A DNA stretch of 64,000 bases from Noviherbaspirillum sedimenti (GCF_003590835.1 NZ_QYUQ01000002.1:3906001-3970000); one strand, 5' to 3'. Positions 27,417 through 36,536 are shown, counted from the first letter of the stretch. Program-made: numbers and translations. The notes: generated by a model not told the origin, from the sequence alone.

Positions 27417-28655
27417 ATGCCGAATGAATTTGCTGGAGATGCCGCGGCTGTGGCCGAGGGCCTAATGAAACGCCCGCTCGATGGGGTGACTGTCATCGAT
27501 CTGGGGCAGATTTACAACGGCCCCTACGCCACGTTCCTTATGGCGATGGCCGGTGCGCGCGTAATCAAGATAGAGCCGCTTGGCGGTGAGAAGATGCGTC
27601 GGCGCGGTGCTGTAGGTGGCGCAATGCTGCCCTTCGCCATGCTGAACTCGAATAAGGAATTCGTCACGCTGAACCTCAAGGCGAAAGAGGGCGTCGACCT
27701 TCTGAAGAAGATGGTCGAGAAGGCTGACATTCTCCTCGAGAACTTCGCGCCGGGGACGACGGACCGGCTCGGGGTTGGCTATAAGGAACTGTCGGCCATC
27801 AATCCGAAACTGATCTATGCGTCAGGTACGGGCTATGGCTCCTACGGCCCGAACAGAGACATGCTTGCAATGGACCTGACAATCCAGGCGATGTCGGGTG
27901 TGATGGCGTCGACAGGTTTCCCCGACCTGCCGCCGGTCAAGGCAGGCCCGGCGCTGTGCGACTTCTTCGGCGGGATCCATCTGTATGGCGCGGTGATGAC
28001 CGCACTGTTCGGCCGGGAGCGGACAGGGCGGGGCTCTCAGGTCGAGGTGTCGATGCTCGAGTCGGTCTACCCGTCGCTCAGTTCGACGCTCGGCCTCTAC
28101 TATGGCTCGAAGGGGCAGAATCCGCCGCGGACCGGAAACCGTCACGGTGGCATGGCCGAGGCGCCGTACAACGTCTACACCTGCCGCGATGGCTGGGTGG
28201 CGCTGCTCTGCGTCAGCGAAAAGCATTGGGAATCCCTGCTCGAGACGATGGGCCGGATGGATATGCTGAATGATCCGAAATTCGTCGATCTGCAGGCACG
28301 TGTTGACAACATCAACGAGCTTGACAGCATTATCAACGGTTGGACGTCTCAGTTCACCAAGGACGACCTCGTACGGCTTCTCACCGCAAAGCGCATCCCG
28401 TGTGCTCCGGTGCGCGAAATCGACGAGGTCGTTAACGATCCGCACATGCACGCCCGTGGCACTCTGCAGCGAATCGACCATCCCGAATTGGGCAATGTCG
28501 TTCTTCCGACAGGACCGATGATTTTCCCCGGCACGGAACAAACAACCCTGACGCCCAGCAAAATGCCGGGGGATGACAATGAGCTGGTTTATTCCGCGTG
28601 GCTTGGCGTAAGCCCCGAGGAACTGGGCACCCTGAAGGACATGGGCGTCGTCTGA
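27417..28655 (+). CDS. CaiB/BaiF (family III) CoA-transferase
   Basis: 412 residues from ATG 27417 (GAGGAGCATGTT). An upstream in-frame ATG (27321) would add 32 residues lying in the repeated leader. Family motifs: GVTVIDLGQIYNGPYATF, ARVIKIEPLGG, NSNKEFVTLNL, and the catalytic aspartate Asp153 in MLAMDLTIQAMSG. It forms the CoA ester of the pathway acid. It is the first gene of a plus cluster with acyl-CoA dehydrogenase, a class I-type CoA-transferase and an amidohydrolase. Confidence 0.9.
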   Translation: MPNEFAGDAAAVAEGLMKRPLDGVTVIDLGQIYNGPYATFLMAMAGARVIKIEPLGGEKMRRRGAVGGAMLPFAMLNSNKEFVTLNLKAKEGVDLLKKMVEKADILLENFAPGTTDRLGVGYKELSAINPKLIYASGTGYGSYGPNRDMLAMDLTIQAMSGVMASTGFPDLPPVKAGPALCDFFGGIHLYGAVMTALFGRERTGRGSQVEVSMLESVYPSLSSTLGLYYGSKGQNPPRTGNRHGGMAEAPYNVYTCRDGWVALLCVSEKHWESLLETMGRMDMLNDPKFVDLQARVDNINELDSIINGWTSQFTKDDLVRLLTAKRIPCAPVREIDEVVNDPHMHARGTLQRIDHPELGNVVLPTGPMIFPGTEQTTLTPSKMPGDDNELVYSAWLGVSPEELGTLKDMGVV

Positions 28656-28732
28656 GCGCAACTGCGCTGGATAAGCGCGCCCAAAACCAGATTTTGGCTT
28701 CGGCCGATACGACTTCGTGGAGATGAAAACAG

Positions 28733-29899
28733 ATGAATTTCGAATTTACCGACGAACAACAAGCAATCCGAGATGCGGTGGCAGATGTCGCCAAGCGGTT
28801 CGACGACCATTATTGGTCCGAGAAGGAAGACAAGGAAGAGTTTCCTTTTGAGTTTCACCGCGCCATGGCTGAGGCGGGCTGGCTTGGCATCACGATGCCC
28901 GAGCAATATGGCGGGGCCGGCCTTGGCGTGACCGAGGCTGCCATCATGATGAACGAGGTCGCCAAGCACGGCGGTGGCTCGGGCGCGGTCTCGACCATCC
29001 ACATCAACCTCTTCGGCCCCCATCCAATCGTCGTGTTCGGCACTGACGAGCAGAAGGCCGAATGGATTCCCCGCCTCGTCAGCGGCGAGGATCAGGTCTG
29101 CTTCGGGGTGACGGAGCCGGATGCCGGACTAGATACCACGCGGATAAAAACGTTCGCGCGCAAGGTGGATGGCGGCTACATCATCAATGGCCGAAAGCTC
29201 TGGACCTCGACGGCACAGGTTGCTAGCAAGATACTGGTCCTCGCGCGCACGACGCCGATCGAGCAATGTAAGAAGCCTACCGACGGCATGACAATCTTCT
29301 ACACCGATCTAGACCGCTCGAAGATCGAAGTGAAGCGCATTCGGAAGATGGGTCGCGCGGCTGTGGATTCGAACGCGACGTTTATCGACGACTATTTCGT
29401 TCCCGATGGGCACCGGATCGGTGAGGAAGGGAAAGGTTTTTCGTATCTTCTGCACAGTCTTAACCCGGAACGTATTATCGTTGCCGCCGAAGCAATCGGC
29501 ATCGGTCAGGACGCATTGCAGCGCGCTGCCCGCTACGCGCAGGAGCGGGTGGTCTTCGGTCGCCAGATCGGGCAGAACCAGGGTATTCAGCACCCGTTGG
29601 CTGAGAACTGGATTGAGCTAGAAGCGGCGCTGAACATGGCAATGAAGGCAGCGTGGCTCTACGATGCCGACAAACCGTGCGGCGCCGAGGCGAATGCCGC
29701 GAAGTTCATCGGCGCGCGCGCTGCGTACAAGGCTTGCGAAACCGCGGTGCTGACACATGGCGGTTTGGGCTATTCGCGTGAGTACCAGGTTGAGCGGCTT
29801 CTGCGCGAGGTCTTGGTGTACCGCATCGCGCCAGTGTCCGAGCAGCTCATTCTGTCGTTCATCGCCGAGAAGGTGTTGGGCCAAAAGAAGAGCTATTGA
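28733..29899 (+). CDS. Acyl-CoA dehydrogenase
   Basis: 388 residues, FAD flavoenzyme introducing a 2,3-double bond in an acyl-CoA. N-terminal helical domain (FTDEQQAIRDAVADVAKRF), FAD motif CFGVTEPDAGLDTTRIKT and IINGRKLWTSTA, C-terminal THGGLGYSREYQVERLLREV. The usual IYEGTSE segment with the catalytic Glu reads RIAPVSEQ, so the base is more likely Glu246 in SLNPERI, the isovaleryl-CoA dehydrogenase position. It needs ETF; only an etfB remnant (32.3 kb) and etfD (13.4 kb) are in the window. Confidence 0.9.
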   Translation: MNFEFTDEQQAIRDAVADVAKRFDDHYWSEKEDKEEFPFEFHRAMAEAGWLGITMPEQYGGAGLGVTEAAIMMNEVAKHGGGSGAVSTIHINLFGPHPIVVFGTDEQKAEWIPRLVSGEDQVCFGVTEPDAGLDTTRIKTFARKVDGGYIINGRKLWTSTAQVASKILVLARTTPIEQCKKPTDGMTIFYTDLDRSKIEVKRIRKMGRAAVDSNATFIDDYFVPDGHRIGEEGKGFSYLLHSLNPERIIVAAEAIGIGQDALQRAARYAQERVVFGRQIGQNQGIQHPLAENWIELEAALNMAMKAAWLYDADKPCGAEANAAKFIGARAAYKACETAVLTHGGLGYSREYQVERLLREVLVYRIAPVSEQLILSFIAEKVLGQKKSY

Positions 29900-29922
29900 T
29901 TTCGGGTCGGAGAGCACGCGAA

Positions 29923-31227
29923 ATGAAAGACTTAACTGGCAATGGGCTCGTCGACGCGATCGGGCCGGCTCGGGAAATTTATGTCTCGGGCTGTTCCGCC
30001 GAAATCGTCGGCCTTCCCGAACTGTTGGGGAATTCTCTTCCCGGTGCGACGGTGACGGGCATCCTCAGCCCTTTGTTGAACACGCGGTCCTATGCATCGC
30101 CCGTTTCCGGGCGGAGGTGCAGGACCTTCTTCCTCAACAAGGAGATCAAGCAGCACTTGTCAGCTGGGCTCGTGGATCTCTGCCCGTGGACGTATTCGCA
30201 GATTTCGAACTGGCTCCGGAATACGATCAACTTCGACGCCGCGGTCGTCATGGTCTCGCCCCCGGACGACCAGGGGCGGGTTAGCCTAGGTGTGCAGTGC
30301 GACTTCCTGCCGTTGTTCCGAGGAAGGGTGAAGCGGCTGATCGGTGTGGTGAATCCGAAGATGCCATATACTTTTGGAGATACGACGATCCCGCTCGATG
30401 CGTTCAGCGCAGTATTCGGGCTGGAACACGATCTCTTGTCCCCGCCGGCTCCGAAGGCGGCCGAGGCCAACCCAAGCATCGAAACCATCGGGCGCGCTAT
30501 CGCAGACCTGATCCCCGACGGCGCGACGATCCAGCTCGGAATCGGCAAGATTCCGCAGGCGGTCTCGCGGAGGTTGACCGAACACAGGAACATCGGGGTC
30601 ATTTCTGGTCTCGTGGACGATGACATTCTCTACATGGAGGATCAGGGTGTATTGGATCGGTCGAAACCCATTGTAACGGGCGTCGCAATCGGCTCCTCCG
30701 AACTCTATGCGCAAGTGCACAAGAACCCTCGCTTCAGCTTCCAGCCCTGCAGCAGAACGCACAAATTGGAGGCATTGATCGGCGTTGATCGTTTCTATTC
30801 GGTCAATGCGACTCTACAAATTGATCTATTCGGGCAGATCAACTCGGAAATGATTGACGGGCGGTTCATCTCGGTCCCTGGTGGCTTCCCGGATTTCCTG
30901 CGTGGCGCATCGATGAACCCGACGGGCCGGGCGATTGTGGCGTTGCAGGCGAGTGCAGGAAAATCGACATCGCCAGGCATCGTCTTCAGCCTATCCACTC
31001 CGGCCTCGGTCACAGCGACGAAAACCGAGGTGGATCTCATCGTGACAGAATTCGGAGTTGCCCAACTCAAGAATCTCAGCATGGATCAGCGCGCTGAGGC
31101 GCTCATCGCGATTGCCGCACCCGAGGATCGGGATGCGCTTCAGGCGGAATGGAGCGCGTTTCGAGGCGGCGCCTTCGGACCGTCGTCGCGTCGGCCTGCT
31201 CAGGCGAGTGAGGGGAGGCGTGGGTAA
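29923..31227 (+). CDS. Acetyl-CoA hydrolase/4-hydroxybutyrate CoA-transferase family protein
   Basis: 434 residues from ATG 29923 (GGAGAG upstream). A TTG at 29896 overlapping the dehydrogenase stop is an alternative start. Family features: MVSPPDDQGRVSLGV, DGATIQLGIGKIPQAV, GLVDDDILYMEDQGVL, GSSELYAQVHKNP and VDLIVTEFGVAQLKNLS. It exchanges CoA between acetyl-CoA and a (hydroxy)acid or hydrolyses the thioester. Having two unrelated CoA-transferases in one cluster suggests one for substrate activation and one for recycling. Confidence 0.85.
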   Translation: MKDLTGNGLVDAIGPAREIYVSGCSAEIVGLPELLGNSLPGATVTGILSPLLNTRSYASPVSGRRCRTFFLNKEIKQHLSAGLVDLCPWTYSQISNWLRNTINFDAAVVMVSPPDDQGRVSLGVQCDFLPLFRGRVKRLIGVVNPKMPYTFGDTTIPLDAFSAVFGLEHDLLSPPAPKAAEANPSIETIGRAIADLIPDGATIQLGIGKIPQAVSRRLTEHRNIGVISGLVDDDILYMEDQGVLDRSKPIVTGVAIGSSELYAQVHKNPRFSFQPCSRTHKLEALIGVDRFYSVNATLQIDLFGQINSEMIDGRFISVPGGFPDFLRGASMNPTGRAIVALQASAGKSTSPGIVFSLSTPASVTATKTEVDLIVTEFGVAQLKNLSMDQRAEALIAIAAPEDRDALQAEWSAFRGGAFGPSSRRPAQASEGRRG

Positions 31228-31398
31228 CTGGCGGAACCCGCCATCGGACTTAGTGGCCCCTTGTGCGGATCGATGGCTTGAGTCTGCACTGATATCGCTC
31301 CGACTGGTAGGGAATCAAGAACCAGGCATTTATGCGCGGGATCCATCACAACGGTTCTGCCCGCAACGTTTGCACTCCAAATCCAAGGTTTTAACGTC

Positions 31399-32274
31399 AT
31401 GCTGAAACTCGATGCACAGGTTCACGTCTGGTATTCCGACCGGCCAAGCCGGCCCTGGGACCCTGCTTACAGGCAGACCAACCGGGACAGATCGTCGTTC
31501 CTGCAACATGCCGGGCAGACCAATACCCCTGAAATGGTTCTGGCCGAGATGGCAGAGGCGGCAGTGGACGGAGTACTGCTGACCACGCTCGGTGTATATG
31601 GTGTAAATAACGAACTGGAGCTCGCGGCGGCCGAGCGCGATCCTGAGCGGTTCCAAGTGATCGGCGTTGTTGATCATACCGATCTCGCACTCGCGGACCA
31701 ACTGGCGGCGGCAACAAAGCGCGGTCTGCTGGGCATCCGGGTTCCGCAAATGCGCGACCCCGATCGCATCGCTCGCGGCGAATTCGATGACGTATTGAAG
31801 GTGTGCAGCGATCTTCGCCTCGTCGTCATGCTCCCGGCCGTGAATAAGCAGGTGTTCAATCTCATCAAGCGGACTCCGGGCGTATTCTTTTACATGAATC
31901 ATCTCGGTGTGGGACTGGCGCCGCCGATCGTTGGTTTCCGTCATGAAGCTCCTTTCGAGAATCTGCCCGCTATTTTGGAGCTTGCCGAGCTGAAAAATGT
32001 AGGTGTCAAGCTCACAGGCCTACCCGCGCTTTCCGTCGAGGCCTATCCGTTCCGCGATATCTGGCCACCGATTCTTCAGGTCGTCGCGGCCTTTGGCGTC
32101 GACCGGCTGTCTTGGGGTGGCGACTATACTCGCACCGCCGGGCTACACAGCTATTGGGAGGGCGCCAATTACCTTGCCGAGGTCCAAGGGCTGAGCGAAG
32201 AGCAGCTCGCTTGGCTTTATGCGGAAACCTTGATACAACGATGCGGCTGGAAGCGCTCTGCCGCGTTCGTTTGA
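31399..32274 (+). CDS. Amidohydrolase-2 family protein
   Basis: 291 residues, TIM-barrel metallohydrolase. The N-terminal metal motif reads DAQVHVW, with Gln where the first His of HxH usually stands. Late YMNHLGVG and LSWGGDYTRT match the family (His and Asp metal/acid positions). Relatives include lactonases and decarboxylases. Only ~290 residues, shorter than the homologue at 4175 (350). The missing first His may weaken metal binding. It is the last gene of the CaiB cluster, after a 170-base gap with no gene. Confidence 0.78.
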   Translation: MLKLDAQVHVWYSDRPSRPWDPAYRQTNRDRSSFLQHAGQTNTPEMVLAEMAEAAVDGVLLTTLGVYGVNNELELAAAERDPERFQVIGVVDHTDLALADQLAAATKRGLLGIRVPQMRDPDRIARGEFDDVLKVCSDLRLVVMLPAVNKQVFNLIKRTPGVFFYMNHLGVGLAPPIVGFRHEAPFENLPAILELAELKNVGVKLTGLPALSVEAYPFRDIWPPILQVVAAFGVDRLSWGGDYTRTAGLHSYWEGANYLAEVQGLSEEQLAWLYAETLIQRCGWKRSAAFV

Positions 32275-32283
32275 GCGCCCCAG

Positions 32284-32493
32284 TCAATGGCGATCGCGAT
32301 CGCCGCAGCTCAACGCCACCACTTCAGCGGCGACGCCCGCTTCCTTCAGTCACACCGCCTCTCGCAGTGCGATGTCGTCCAACTCGTTCATCGACATCGT
32401 TACTTTCGCAAGATCGACACCTGAATCGTCCGCCTTTGCGTAAGTGTTCATGTTGTAATCGATCACGCGCTTGACAGTCATCGAGACCTTCAC
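32284..32493 (-). pseudogene. etfB: N-terminal remnant of electron transfer flavoprotein beta subunit
   Basis: Read on the minus strand from GTG 32493: VKVSMTVKRVIDYN, SGVDLAKVTMSMNELDD, IALREAV, an in-frame TGA, then LKEAGVAAEVVALSCGD. This is the conserved ETF-beta start (MKVLVAVKRVVDYN..., MSMNPFDEIAVEEA, LKE). The internal stop and the end at 32284 leave only ~70 of ~250 residues. It suggests the cluster once had its own ETF, reading towards the acyl-CoA dehydrogenase genes. Confidence 0.82.
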
Positions 32494-32531
32494 GGATTTA
32501 CTCCCTCGTGTAGTAAAATGTGCATACTCGC

Positions 32532-32552
32532 ATTAATGGCCATGCCATTAAT
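32532..32552. promoter_or_regulatory. Perfect palindrome ATTAATGGC-CAT-GCCATTAAT upstream of the regulator gene
   Basis: Nine-base arms (32532-32540 and 32544-32552) with a 3-base centre, ~220 bases before the FadR-type gene. The core TGGCCATGCCA differs from TGGTCNNACCA at one position per half, which suggests an autoregulatory operator. ATTAAT could also serve as a -10. Confidence 0.55.
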
Positions 32553-32769
32553 GGAATGGTGAGCGCAAGGCAACGACAATGGTGTCAGGACTGAGGATCC
32601 GCAACGGTGGAGTATGTTGCGGTTAAGCCAAAAATGTTATGTTCATTTGTTTTGCAATTCCGCGCATATGCGGTGCCAGCCAATCGAAATCACGATAGGT
32701 TTCTCGCACTGGCAATTGCGCCACGCTTAGGAGTACTGACTGGTTTGATCGGACAATTTCATAAAGACA

Positions 32770-33540
32770 ATGACGAATAAAGCTCGCACGAAGAGTAGGA
32801 AATTGATGGCTGTCGCCTCTGGCAGTGATTCGGGGCTGCGTTCGAGTGCGCTGGCGGAAATCCTGCAAGAGGAGATCATTCAGGGCTGGTTGAGCGTGGG
32901 GGAATCCCTGCCGAGCGAACGGGATCTGATGGTCCAGTATAGCGTCAGCCGTGCCACCGTGCGGGAGGCGCTGCGCATTCTTGGGGCAAAGGGGTTGACC
33001 GAGGTCCGGCGCGGGCGTCTGGGCGGTTCCTATGTGCTCGCGCCAAGCACTAAGACCATCAGCAATTCAGTTGATCTTTTCATTCAAGGTCACGACGTCC
33101 GATTCGTCGACCTTGTAGCGGTGCGCTCGGCAATTGAACCTGTGGCGGCCGCCCAGGCTGCGCGGTTCCGAACGGAAGAAGATTTGGCACAACTCAACGA
33201 GATGCTGGCTGAGGCCGACAAAGTGATCGATGACATCGAGAAGTTTTCCGAATGGAACTTGCACTGGCATCTAGGGATCGTGCGGGCCAGCCAGAACCCG
33301 CTATTCCTGTCGTTCATGACCTCGATCTCTTCGGCGCTTTATTCGGCCACGGAACGCGAGGAATTCAATCTAGAGACCCGTAAGACCGTGGCGCAGGCGC
33401 ACCGGAAAATCACCAAAGCGATCGAAGCGGGCGATGCCGACGCTGCCCGTCGCCGCATGATGCGCCACGTCACCTCCTATGCACAGGAACTGGATCTGTC
33501 GACGGACGTAACGGCGCGAGCCTTGGGAGAAGCTGAATAG
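32770..33540 (+). CDS. GntR-family transcriptional regulator, FadR/FCD subfamily
   Basis: 256 residues. Winged helix-turn-helix at ~25-95 (ALAEILQEEIIQGWLSVGE, LPSERDLMVQYSVSRATVRE, LRILGAKGLTEVRRGRLGGSYV). All-helical FCD ligand domain at ~110-240 with the metal/ligand-binding His and Asp region (NLHWHLGIVRASQNPLFLSF, AHRKITKAIEAGDADAARR). Such proteins usually repress catabolic operons and are released by an acid or acyl-CoA. FadR-subfamily sites have the form TGGTNNNACCA, exactly the palindrome repeated through 6.6-38.3 kb. No strong ribosome site is visible before ATG 32770. Confidence 0.9.
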   Translation: MTNKARTKSRKLMAVASGSDSGLRSSALAEILQEEIIQGWLSVGESLPSERDLMVQYSVSRATVREALRILGAKGLTEVRRGRLGGSYVLAPSTKTISNSVDLFIQGHDVRFVDLVAVRSAIEPVAAAQAARFRTEEDLAQLNEMLAEADKVIDDIEKFSEWNLHWHLGIVRASQNPLFLSFMTSISSALYSATEREEFNLETRKTVAQAHRKITKAIEAGDADAARRRMMRHVTSYAQELDLSTDVTARALGEAE

Positions 33541-33565
33541 GCCCGGCGCAACATCGCCGCCGGGC
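33541..33565. terminator. GC hairpin between convergent genes
   Basis: GCCCGGCG (33541-33548) pairs with CGCCGGGC (33558-33565) directly after the regulator stop. No T-run follows on either strand, so it may be a weak terminator or merely a stabilising hairpin for the two convergent transcripts. Confidence 0.35.
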
Positions 33566-33606
33566 AACACTGCTGAAAATTGCTCCTCAGTGTGCGGGGT
33601 TCGTCG

Positions 33607-34425
33607 TCAGGCTTTTTCAGTCATGCGCGATGCAAACGTTGCGATGGTTTCAGCCGTTACGTCGGGGGCGTCGTGCATGACGAAATGTCCGGCATTGGGA
33701 ACCACAACGGCATCGAAGTCGGGTACGATGCTCCGCATCGTTTCGATTAGCGACGTCGTCTCTCCGGGCGGAAGTAGTTGCCACCGGAAATGCGAGTCGA
33801 ACGTAGTGGCCTGAATAACAAGCGCCGGCACGGATAGTGCCTCGATGGTTCGCCGGGCATATATCGAGTCCCAATTGACGGAATCGAGGAACAGTGCGCG
33901 AGCAAAGTCCAGATCCCGATCCAGTGCACGACGGGTCAGGCGGTCAAGTTCCGCAGGCGGGGAATCTGCATCGAACATGCGGGCAAAAAGACCTCGCAGG
34001 AACGCCTCCATGCCGACCGAAACCGCCGCATTGGCGTTGTCCAGCATCGTCTGCCGGTCGCTGACATAAAGACTGCCGTCCACCAGGATCATGCCGACGA
34101 CACCGTCGGGCGACTGTCGATGCGCCTCGCGGATCACCTTCGTTCCAAGGCTGTGCCCAATGACAATCACCTTGTCAGATCCGGAACGCGCCTTGGCCTC
34201 GTTCACAGCAGCCCCGGCGGCGGCCATGGTTGCCGCCGTGCTTGCCGAGCGGCCATGCCCCGGCAGATCAACCGTGATGCAGCGAAACCGGTCGGACAGC
34301 CGCTCGACGAGGCCCGACCAGTCGGTGCTGTCGCAGCAAAATCCGTGGACGAAGAGCAGCGCAGGCTCTCCTTCGCCGATGGTTTCGACATGGATCTGAT
34401 TCCCGATTAATTCGTTTCGGCGCAC
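33607..34425 (-). CDS. Alpha/beta hydrolase
   Basis: 272 residues, cytosolic alpha/beta hydrolase. Oxyanion HGFCCDSTDW at ~27, nucleophile Ser in VIGHSLGTKV (~110), acid region VPALVIQATTFDSHF and catalytic His in VPNAGHFVMHD. The layout suits enol-lactone or C-C bond (meta-cleavage product) hydrolases of ring degradation; carboxylesterase is the alternative. The start lies 21 bases after the SDR stop, so it shares that gene's promoter. Confidence 0.85.
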   Translation of the reverse strand: MRRNELIGNQIHVETIGEGEPALLFVHGFCCDSTDWSGLVERLSDRFRCITVDLPGHGRSASTAATMAAAGAAVNEAKARSGSDKVIVIGHSLGTKVIREAHRQSPDGVVGMILVDGSLYVSDRQTMLDNANAAVSVGMEAFLRGLFARMFDADSPPAELDRLTRRALDRDLDFARALFLDSVNWDSIYARRTIEALSVPALVIQATTFDSHFRWQLLPPGETTSLIETMRSIVPDFDAVVVPNAGHFVMHDAPDVTAETIATFASRMTEKA

Positions 34426-34445
34426 CTGTTTGTTCTCCGTCCTTG

Positions 34446-35201
34446 TCAGGAAATTGTTAGACCGCTATCCACGACCAAGACCTGACCGGTGATCTTCTTT
34501 GCCTCATCCGAGGCGAGGAACTGGACCGCATACGCGATTTCTCTGGGTTCGATAGTACCCAGCAGGCTTCGGTTCGAGGTCCGCATCGCGCCCGCGTTGG
34601 CCTGAGCGAGCCGCTTTTTTACGCGTTCGGTGGTTGTCACTCCGGGGGCGATCGCATTTACCCGGATGCCGTGGGGCGCATATTCGACGGCCAAGGAGCG
34701 GGTCAGAGCGATGATGCCGCCCTTGGCGGTCGTGTACGCATCGCGTCCCGGCGAGCCCTGCAGCGCTAGCACGGAGGTGGCGTTGATGACCGCGCCGCCG
34801 CCCGCTTCCATCATGTGCGGCAATGCGTAGCGGCAACCGGCCCAAACACCGAACAAGTCCACCCGCATCTTGTTCCAGAACTCGTCGAAGGACGTCTCGG
34901 TCAACCGACCATCCGCAAGGGTCGACCCGCCCGCGTTATTGTAGAGAACATCAATCTTGCCATAGGTCCCAACCGTCGTATCCACCGCGTTTTTCACGCT
35001 ATCCGAATCCGATACGTCGGTTGTGACAAAGACGCAATCGAATCCACGCGCGATGAGTTCCGCCGCAGCCGCTTCGCCGGTCTGCGTATCCCGCTCGGCG
35101 ATCACCACCTTGGCACCCTGTTCGCAAAACAGCTCCGCACAGGCTCTGCCGATACCAGCGCCTGCTCCTGTGATGAGCGCAACCTTCCCTTTAAGTCTCA
35201 T
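34446..35201 (-). CDS. Short-chain dehydrogenase/reductase
   Basis: 251 residues. TGAGAGIG loop near residue 11, Glu in VVIAERD at the end of strand 2 (NAD preference), NNAGG, ATSVLALQ (Ser) and YTTAKGG (Tyr-x3-Lys), then APGVTT. AGGCAAGCAA before the ATG is a modest ribosome site. Its start and 5' region have a degenerate copy at 17408-17790. First gene of a minus operon with the hydrolase, behind the promoter at 35355-35393. Confidence 0.88.
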   Translation of the reverse strand: MRLKGKVALITGAGAGIGRACAELFCEQGAKVVIAERDTQTGEAAAAELIARGFDCVFVTTDVSDSDSVKNAVDTTVGTYGKIDVLYNNAGGSTLADGRLTETSFDEFWNKMRVDLFGVWAGCRYALPHMMEAGGGAVINATSVLALQGSPGRDAYTTAKGGIIALTRSLAVEYAPHGIRVNAIAPGVTTTERVKKRLAQANAGAMRTSNRSLLGTIEPREIAYAVQFLASDEAKKITGQVLVVDSGLTIS

Positions 35202-35631
35202 TTGCTTGCCTTCATTTCCGTTGCTAATTCCGTAATCGACGGTCCTTCCTTTAGAGCCGCCACCATGACCCTACCAGCGCTATTGTCGCGTTTCGTCGGG
35301 GGCCGTGCAGAGAATATTTGAACTTGGGCGCATTCCATGCCTTGGTCATTTTAATGGTCTTACCATAATTCCACATTTCCATCCAAGTCGCAAGAGGCTT
35401 GCCCGTCGCCGGAACATCAAATCGGTGTCACGCTGAAGAGGTGTGCGCGCACTTCGATTTGCAGGCGATGGTCTTGCGTTTCCGGGCCTACGCCGTAGTG
35501 ACGCCGATCGCCGCATTGTCCATGACGCATCCCACCTGCGAGGGCGAGCGACCGGGAATATGCTGCCCAATCGTCGAAAAGTGAAAGGAAACCCTCGCAG
35601 AGATCCGACTATTGGGAAGCGTGTCGCGCCG
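35202..35631. other. Promoter region of the SDR operon and spacer to NIPSNAP copy 3
   Basis: No gene. 35202-35450 is homologous to 17519-17790 and holds the promoter/operator at 35355-35393. The remaining part up to the NIPSNAP stop has short frames without recognisable content. Confidence 0.6.
35355..35393 (-). promoter_or_regulatory. Promoter with TGGTAAGACCA operator for the SDR-hydrolase operon
   Basis: On the minus strand: TTGCGA (35393-35388), 17 bases, AATTAT (35370-35365), then GGTAAGACCA (35364-35355). The full palindrome is TGGTCTTACCA on the plus strand. About 155 bases precede the SDR start. Same grammar as 17681-17718. Confidence 0.7.
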
Positions 35632-35958
35632 TCACCGCAGAGGCGAAAAGGCAGTGGGTTGCAGAATCTCGTTGGATGCGTTCGCCACAATAAACCCGTC
35701 TTCTTCGCTCGCCGTACGCGCCGCGATCCATTCAGGGTCCGCGTGGAAGGTTCTCCAGCAGCCTTCCCTTTCGGCGAGCGATTCCCACCGAAGCATGTAC
35801 GTCAACTCCTGATGCGACGCCCCAATCACGGTCGTGAAAAAACCGTGCGGCTTGAATCCATGCTTCTCGAACAGCGGCAGCGTCGCAGTCTCAAAGCGTT
35901 TCAGCAGCACCGGCAAGCGCCCGGCTGCGCAGCGATAAACACACATTTCCAAGATCAT
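35632..35958 (-). CDS. NIPSNAP family protein, copy 3
   Basis: 108 residues from ATG 35958 behind GGAGGAAGAA. Only about three residues differ from copy 1 at 7034 (for example KPHG for KSHG near position 37), so this is a recent inverted duplication that includes the promoter and operator region. It stands alone: the next genes downstream on the minus strand have their own promoter. Confidence 0.86.
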   Translation of the reverse strand: MILEMCVYRCAAGRLPVLLKRFETATLPLFEKHGFKPHGFFTTVIGASHQELTYMLRWESLAEREGCWRTFHADPEWIAARTASEEDGFIVANASNEILQPTAFSPLR

Positions 35959-36064
35959 TCTTCTTCCTCCCAATACTGAAAATCGCCGCACGCTCCGAGG
36001 GATCTCGCTCCCGCCGGAAAAAGCCAAACCCCGGGAAAGTGACCATATGGTGCAGCAAATTTAA

Positions 36065-36104
36065 GGTCAGACCAAATAGTATCTCTCGAACGAAATGAAG
36101 TCAA
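36065..36104 (-). promoter_or_regulatory. Promoter with GGTCTGACC operator for NIPSNAP copy 3
   Basis: On the minus strand: TTGACT (36104-36099), 17 bases, TACTAT (36081-36076), TT, then GGTCTGACC (36073-36065). Homologous to 6907-6946, but spacer and -10 bases differ while the motifs and distances are kept, which argues for selection on the arrangement. Confidence 0.75.
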
Positions 36105-36409
36105 CCAGACTTGTGGACCGGCGGGCGGTGCCTCGTGGCCGTGCGGCTACATAAGGAATCTCGGAAAGGTCAGTCAACGATCGATGTTTCCACTTGTCGT
36201 AATTCCGTTGGCGTGCGCTGCGGCGCCGCAGCCAGCAGGACGACACGGCATGGGCGAAGGTCACGCCCTTGGCCAAGACCTAGATTTCCCGGAGCGTGTC
36301 CTTCTTCCTTGGCCGGTAGTGCGCTTTACTGCCAATCACCCAAGGCAAGAGCCCGGTGGGTGTCCAGTAATGGGCATTCCTACCGCGACATCTGCTCGAT
36401 CGCGCGCAC

Positions 36410-36495
36410 TGGAACTGCAATGCCGTACGCGACGACCTGGTCGATTACGTTGCGCAAGAACTGGGCGATGCCGTTGCTGTAGTGGCGCACGCTGT
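36410..36495 (+). pseudogene. Fragment of an IS701-like transposase (left of IS630)
   Basis: Frame reading WNCNAVRDDLVDYVAQELGD then AVAVVAHA, similar to the segment before the first catalytic Asp of IS701-family transposases ([27 protein letters not shown] type). The rest is degenerate. The matching 3' part lies on the other side of the inserted IS630. The ~300 bases between 36105 and 36410 hold no intact gene. Confidence 0.55.
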
Positions 36496-36536
36496 CGGCT
36501 GGCGACGGTGCCGAGGGCCGGGTCTAAATGATTGGC

